The notes below the pieces were generated by a model, which did not search any database, was not told the origin of the DNA, and was given only the letters and a program-made list of their open reading frames with translations. Both the position numbers and the translations under genes were made by a program. From Micromonospora chalcea (GTDB lineage: Bacteria; Actinomycetota; Actinomycetes; Mycobacteriales; Micromonosporaceae): a DNA stretch of 39,418 bases. The stretch is from assembly GCF_002926165.1 (NCBI RefSeq), contig NZ_MAGP01000144.1, forward strand, positions 1 through 39,418. Reading direction: 5' to 3'. This document shows, piece after piece, positions 34,950 to 39,418 of this stretch (its first letter is position 1; each line of letters opens with the position of its first letter).

Positions 34950-37900
34950 CTACGGCCGGGTACGCCGCCGGGCGCCGCCACGGCGGGTCCGCCGGCGCGG
35001 GGCGCCGCTGTCGTCGTCGCTGTCGCCGTCACCGATCGCGTCCGGGTCGTCGGCGGCGGCCAGCCGGGCCGAGTCGCCCTCCTGGCTGTCCGCAACCGCC
35101 GGGGCGGCGGGCGTGTCCGTCTCGAACCGGGACAGGTCGTAGCCCTGGGTGTCGTAGTAGTCGTCATCGGTCTCGACCACCTCGGCGACGGTCCGCTCCG
35201 GCGGCGCGACCGCAGCGGGCGGCTCGGTGGCGGCCTGCGGCTGCGCGGCCGGTTGCTCCGGTACGGCCTCCACGGCCGGCTTCTCCGCGGCGGCCTTGCG
35301 GCCCCGGCGTCGGCCGCTCTTCTCCTCGGCCGGCGCGGCGACCGCCGAGGCGACCGCCTTGACCTTCTCGCCCGCGCCGCCGCGCGGCTTCTCCGGCACC
35401 GGCTCGGTGTGAATGATCACGCCCCGGCCCTTGCAGCACTCGCAGGTCTCGCTGAACGCCTCCAGCAGGCCCGCGCCGATGCGCTTACGGGTCATCTGCA
35501 CCAGGCCGAGCGAGGTGATCTCGGTGACCTGGTGCTTGGTGCGGTCCCGGCCCAGGCACTCGGTGAGCCGGCGCAGCACCAGCTCCCGGTTCGACTCCAG
35601 CACCATGTCGATGAAGTCGATCACCACGATGCCGCCGAGGTCGCGCAGCCGCAGCTGACGCACGATCTCCTCGGCCGCCTCCAGGTTGTTGCGGGTGACC
35701 GTCTCCTCCAGGTTGCCGCCGGAGCCGGTGTACTTGCCGGTGTTGACGTCGATGACGGTCATCGCCTCGGTGCGGTCGATCACCAGCGAGCCGCCGGAGG
35801 GGAGGAAGACCTTCCGGTCCAGCCCCTTGAGGATCTGCTCGTCGATCCGGTACTCGGCGAATACGTCCGCCACCCCGGCGTGCCGGCGCAGCCGCGCCAC
35901 CAGGTCCGGCGACACGTGCGACAGGTACGACTCGACCAGGTCGTACGCGGACTCGCCCTCGATGACCAGCTCGCGGAAGTCCTCGTTGAAGAGGTCCCGG
36001 ACCACGCGGATGACCAGGTCCGGCTCCTCGTAGAGCAGCACCGGGGCGCCGCCCTCGGTCGCCTTGGCCTGGATGTCCTCCCACTGCGCCTGCAGCCGCT
36101 TGACGTCACGCGCCAACTCGTCCTCGCTGGCGCCCTCGGCCGCGGTCCGGACGATCACCCCGGCGCCGTCCGGCACCAGCTTCTTCAGCGCGTCCCGCAG
36201 CCGCTTGCGCTCGGTGTCGGGCAGCTTGCGGCTGATGCCGGAGGCGTTGCCGTTCGGCACGTAGACCAGGTGCCGGCCGGAGAGCGCGATGTGACTGGTC
36301 AGCCGCGCGCCCTTGTGCCCGATCGGGTCCTTGGTCACCTGCACGAGCACCGAGTCGCCGGAGCGCAGCGCCTGCTCGATCGAGCGCGCCCGGCCCTCCA
36401 GGCCGGTGGCGTCCCAGTTGACCTCGCCGGCGTACAGCACCGCGTTGCGCCCGCGCCCGATGTCGACGAAGGCGGCCTCCATGCTCGGCAGCACGTTCTG
36501 GACCTTGCCCAGGTAGACGTTGCCGGCCATGGTGGCGGACGAGTTGCGGGTCACGTAGTGCTCGACCAGCACGCCGTCCTCGAGCACGGCGATCTGGGTG
36601 CGGTCGCCGCGCTGGCGGACCACCATCACCCGGTCGACCGCCTCACGGCGGGCCAGGAACTCCGACTCGCTCAGGATCGGCGGCCGGGTACGCCGCTGCT
36701 CGCGGCCGTCCCGGCGGCGCTGCCGCTTGGCCTCCAGCCGCGTCGAGCCGGAGACGCCCTGCACCTCGTCGACCGGCTTGCGCGGCTCACGGATCTTGAC
36801 GACGGTGGGCACGCCGTCCTCGGCGGCGGTGTCCGCCTCCCCCGCGCCGCGGCGGCGACGGCGGCGACGGCGGCGGGTCATCCCCTCGCCGTCGGGCTCC
36901 TCGTCCTCGGCGGACTCCTCGGTCTCGTCCTCGGCGGTCTCGGCCGCGGCGGGCTCCTCGACGTCCTCGTCGTCGGCCTCGTCGGCGCCACCCTTGCCCC
37001 GGCCCCGGCCCCGGCGACCACGGCGACGACGCCGCCGGCCGGCGGCCGTCTCGTCGTCCTCGTCGATCTCGGCGGACTCCTCGGCCTCGGCGGCCGGCTC
37101 CTCCTCGACGACCTCCGGCTCGGCCTCGGCCTCGACCGGCTCGACCTCCCGGCGGGCGCGACGGCGGCGCCGGCCGGTCTCGACCGCTTCCTCGATCGGC
37201 TCCTCCGCCGCCGGGTACGTGACCTGGACGGCGGGCGCCTCGTCGGGCTGCGGCGCCATGAACAGGACGGTCGGCGCGGAGAGCGCGGCACGACGCCGCC
37301 GGGTGGTGGGCGGCGTCGGCTCGGCCGGCTCCTCGTCCACGCGCGGCACGGCGGCGCCCGTCGACACGACGCCCGTCGCGTCCGCCGGGCCGCCGCTGCG
37401 GGCCAGGTCGACCTCGTGGGTACGCGCACCCGCGGCGCTCGCGTCCTCGACGGTCCCGGCCTCGGCGTCCTCGTCCTCGACGTCCTCGCTAATGGGCTCA
37501 CCGATGCCGGCGATCGCCTTGTCACCGGCGGCGGTCCTGCTCCCGGCGGCGGCCTTGTCGCCGGTGGCTGCCCTCTCGCCGATAGCGGCTTTGTCGCCGG
37601 TGGCGGTCGTGTCGCCGGTGGCGGCGGCCTGTTCGTCGGTGGTGGTGGTCCGGTCCCGGCTGGCGGCCCTGTCGCCGGTGGCGGTGCGGCGGCGGGTGCG
37701 GGACCGCCCGGCGGTACCCGTGCTCTCCGCGACGCCGGCCTGGCCCGACGCGGTGGCCTCGGCACCGTCGATGTCGGCGCGGCCCTCGGCGATCAGGTCA
37801 CCCCCGGGCGCGGAGACCGGCCCGTCGATCACCCCGTCCGTGGCCGTCTGCCCGCCGGCGGCGGTCTCGTCCGGCGCGACGGTCTCGGCAGCCGGCGGCG

Positions 37901-38426
37901 TGGCCTTGCGACGACGGGTCCGGGTCACCTTGACCGGCGGCACGACCTCCTCCGAGGCGGCCTCCACACCTGCCGCGGCCACCGGTTCCTCGACCGCCTT
38001 CGCCGGGGTCGCCTTACGACGCCGCCGGGTGGTCTTGGGCGCGGTGTCCAGCTCTCCGGCGATCGGTGCGAGCACCTGGGCCTGCGGCGACTCGCCGCTG
38101 CCGGTCGCCGCGGTGGACGCCTCGACCGGCGCGTCGGTCTGCTCCGGCTGGTTCAGCGGGGCGGCCTTGCGACGGCTGGCCCGCTTACGGGCCGGCGGCT
38201 TGGTCTCGGCGACGCCCTCCAGGGCGGCGACGCCTTCAGCGGTGGCGCCTTCCGCACTGGCGACGCCCTGGGCGGTGCCGTCGTCGGCGCTGCCGGAGGC
38301 GGCACCCTGGGCGCCGGCGGAGGCCGCGCTCGCGGCGGTGCCGGAGGCGGTGGCGGCGTTGTCGGCGGGCGTCCCGGTCGGCTCTGCGCCGGTCCGTTCG
38401 CCGCCCTCGGGCTCGTTCTCGAGCAT
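34950..38426 (-). CDS. rne: RNase E/G family endoribonuclease with very long disordered flanks
   Basis: The 1158-residue protein has a highly charged Ala/Glu/Arg-rich head of about 590 residues, then the RNase E/G core: S1 domain (AGNVYLGKVQNVLPSMEAAF near residue 632), 5'-sensor and DNase I-like catalytic part with IVVIDFIDM (metal-binding Asp), and a Zn-link CECCKGRG. A disordered, basic tail follows. RNase E starts mRNA decay and matures rRNA and tRNA. Putting the disordered arms mainly before the core is the known Streptomyces layout. The ATG at 38426 has GGAGAA 8 bases upstream. The head holds short tandem repeats of an ATGDKAA type. Confidence 0.94.
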   Translation of the reverse strand: MLENEPEGGERTGAEPTGTPADNAATASGTAASAASAGAQGAASGSADDGTAQGVASAEGATAEGVAALEGVAETKPPARKRASRRKAAPLNQPEQTDAPVEASTAATGSGESPQAQVLAPIAGELDTAPKTTRRRRKATPAKAVEEPVAAAGVEAASEEVVPPVKVTRTRRRKATPPAAETVAPDETAAGGQTATDGVIDGPVSAPGGDLIAEGRADIDGAEATASGQAGVAESTGTAGRSRTRRRTATGDRAASRDRTTTTDEQAAATGDTTATGDKAAIGERAATGDKAAAGSRTAAGDKAIAGIGEPISEDVEDEDAEAGTVEDASAAGARTHEVDLARSGGPADATGVVSTGAAVPRVDEEPAEPTPPTTRRRRAALSAPTVLFMAPQPDEAPAVQVTYPAAEEPIEEAVETGRRRRRARREVEPVEAEAEPEVVEEEPAAEAEESAEIDEDDETAAGRRRRRRGRRGRGRGKGGADEADDEDVEEPAAAETAEDETEESAEDEEPDGEGMTRRRRRRRRRGAGEADTAAEDGVPTVVKIREPRKPVDEVQGVSGSTRLEAKRQRRRDGREQRRTRPPILSESEFLARREAVDRVMVVRQRGDRTQIAVLEDGVLVEHYVTRNSSATMAGNVYLGKVQNVLPSMEAAFVDIGRGRNAVLYAGEVNWDATGLEGRARSIEQALRSGDSVLVQVTKDPIGHKGARLTSHIALSGRHLVYVPNGNASGISRKLPDTERKRLRDALKKLVPDGAGVIVRTAAEGASEDELARDVKRLQAQWEDIQAKATEGGAPVLLYEEPDLVIRVVRDLFNEDFRELVIEGESAYDLVESYLSHVSPDLVARLRRHAGVADVFAEYRIDEQILKGLDRKVFLPSGGSLVIDRTEAMTVIDVNTGKYTGSGGNLEETVTRNNLEAAEEIVRQLRLRDLGGIVVIDFIDMVLESNRELVLRRLTECLGRDRTKHQVTEITSLGLVQMTRKRIGAGLLEAFSETCECCKGRGVIIHTEPVPEKPRGGAGEKVKAVASAVAAPAEEKSGRRRGRKAAAEKPAVEAVPEQPAAQPQAATEPPAAVAPPERTVAEVVETDDDYYDTQGYDLSRFETDTPAAPAVADSQEGDSARLAAADDPDAIGDGDSDDDSGAPRRRTRRGGARRRTRP

Positions 38427-38539
38427 GGACGTTCTCCAGTTCTGGCTGCCCCGGGCGCGGGTGAGCGCTGCCACGCAGGGTTGCCGCAAAGGTGTTTCCG
38501 CCGGGCGCGCAAACGCGCGACCGCCGAAGTCTGCCTGCC

Positions 38540-38566
38540 AGAGCGTTGACCGACGGTCAGCGCTCT
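38540..38566 (-). terminator. Hairpin overlapping the stop codon of the TIGR03936-type gene
   Basis: Twelve-base arms (38540-38551 with 38555-38566, one mismatch) around a 3-base loop. The TGA of the upstream gene is inside the stem. Confidence 0.5.
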
Positions 38567-39387
38567 CCGATGGTTGCCCCGTCGCGATCCGCTTCCAACG
38601 GATCGACGATCTCGCCCTGCGCGGTCAGCGTGCCCTGCGCCAGCCGAATCACCTTCGGGGTGACCGGCGGCTCCAGGGCGGCCACCGCACGGAGGCCGGA
38701 CAGGACGTCATCGGGCCGAACGGACGGGGTGACCTGCCGCACGACCAGTTCGAGTATCGCACACGGTACGGCCGCCGCTTCGGAAGGCGTCTCAGACGGA
38801 GACACCACATCGATGGACACCACTGCCGCACGGGCGTCGAACGTACGCCGCCCCTGCTTGGTCATCCGCTCGACCAGGACCTCCTCGGCGGCGGTGAAGG
38901 CCGCCACGGCCCCCGCCAGCACCTTCGGGTCGACCTCGGGCAGCTCGATCCGCCAGTACGACGCCTCGATCCGGTCGGCGAGGCTGCCGCCGGTGGCCTC
39001 CACTGCGTCGATCACGTCGAGTCCGGGCGAGAGCGCTGCGTCGAGGGCCTCGCGCAGCCGCGCCGGGTCGACCGGCTCACGCAGCCCGATCTCCAGGTAC
39101 TCCGCCTCGCTGGCCACACCTGTGGGCGCCGCCGAGGCGTACGAGATCTTGGGGTGTGGGGTGAAGCCCTGGGAGAAGGCGATCGGCACGCCGGCCCGGC
39201 GCAGCGCGCGCTCGAAGGCCCGGGCGAAGTCCCGGTGCGAGGTGAAACGCAGCGGTCCCCGCTTGGCGTACCGGATACGGACCCGCTGGACGACGGGGGC
39301 CTGGCCGCCCTCGGGTTGAGGCTTTCTGGCGATCGTGAGCTCCTCGGCTGTGCCTGCGTATCGGTCCCATCCTGGCGCAGCACCCAC
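38557..39387 (-). CDS. TIGR03936/DUF2344 family (radical SAM-associated) protein
   Basis: The product has VVQRVRIRYAKRGPLRFTSH, then FARAFERALRRAGVPIAFSQ and GFTPHPKISYASA, which define the DUF2344/TIGR03936 family. This domain is usually encoded next to, or fused with, a radical SAM protein of the TIGR03960 type, which would lie beyond the right edge. The exact reaction is unknown. The start is uncertain. GTG codons at 39387, 39399 and 39414 are open but have no ribosome-binding site, whereas an ATC at 39333 has GAGGAG exactly 6 bases upstream and would give the usual MARKP-like N-terminus. I give the nearest standard start, but think 39333 may be real. Confidence 0.85.
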   Translation of the reverse strand: MGAAPGWDRYAGTAEELTIARKPQPEGGQAPVVQRVRIRYAKRGPLRFTSHRDFARAFERALRRAGVPIAFSQGFTPHPKISYASAAPTGVASEAEYLEIGLREPVDPARLREALDAALSPGLDVIDAVEATGGSLADRIEASYWRIELPEVDPKVLAGAVAAFTAAEEVLVERMTKQGRRTFDARAAVVSIDVVSPSETPSEAAAVPCAILELVVRQVTPSVRPDDVLSGLRAVAALEPPVTPKVIRLAQGTLTAQGEIVDPLEADRDGATIGER

Positions 39388-39418
39388 GGTGCCCCACACC
39401 CGGGGCCACCCCACCCAC

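Noticed and set aside
34710..38549. Plus-strand open frame of over 1200 codons antisense to rne
   Set aside because: It arises from the third-position bias of the Ala/Glu/Arg-rich RNase gene, lacks any recognisable domain, and has no start signal.

Overview
The window is high-GC actinobacterial chromosome, most like Micromonospora or a close relative in Micromonosporaceae. The evidence is the strong third-position G/C bias, frequent GTG starts, stop/start overlaps (ATGA, GTGA), an RNase E with very long disordered flanks, and several actinobacterial families (DUF397, DUF3618, DUF4383, DUF6766). I see no tRNA, rRNA, CRISPR array, transposase or prophage.

Most of the minus strand is a conserved housekeeping backbone, transcribed from high to low coordinates. 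It begins with a TIGR03936-type protein, rne/rng, rplU, rpmA and obg (39.4-32.5 kb). It continues with nadD, rsfS, a histidine phosphatase, a DegV protein, an SDR oxidoreductase, comEA, comEC and holA (20.8-12.8 kb), then lepA (9.8-7.9 kb) and hemW (1.7-0.5 kb). rpsT lies on the plus strand between holA and lepA. This is the usual actinobacterial order, opened up by blocks of other genes.

Block A (1.7-7.7 kb, between hemW and lepA) holds an enoyl-CoA hydratase-like gene, a membrane-anchored transglycosylase-like protein, a sugar-type ABC importer (binding lipoprotein and two permeases, no ATPase) behind a palindromic operator candidate, and two duplicated GlsB/YeaQ stress membrane proteins. 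Block B (20.8-32.5 kb, between nadD and obg) holds aminopeptidase N, a DUF397 protein, a small Cys/His-containing protein, a CYP152-type P450 peroxygenase, an SRPBCC protein overlapping a zinc alcohol dehydrogenase, a family 2 glycosyltransferase, a three-gene operon of LEA-like/membrane proteins (helical protein, holin-superfamily protein, DUF3618), two small multi-pass membrane proteins (DUF4383, DUF6766) and a GNAT acetyltransferase.

The main pattern is regulatory. Seven candidate promoters of the SigB/SigF type (GTTT-like, 14-16 nt spacer, GGGNAN) lie before the GlsB pair, the P450, the SRPBCC-ADH pair, the glycosyltransferase, the LEA-like operon and the DUF6766 gene. This suggests the accessory genes belong to one envelope or general stress regulon interleaved with housekeeping genes. 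Several other genes have TANNNT -10 boxes 6-8 nt before the start codon, as in leaderless mRNAs. The two GlsB cassettes carry duplicated promoter, leader hairpin and terminator with base-pair-preserving differences. Other oddities are a fold-back inverted repeat at the left edge that puts a stop codon in the first gene, palindromic elements (one forming the end of the glycosyltransferase gene), a 94-bp tandem repeat, and a well-placed Shine-Dalgarno in front of an ATC codon near the right edge.
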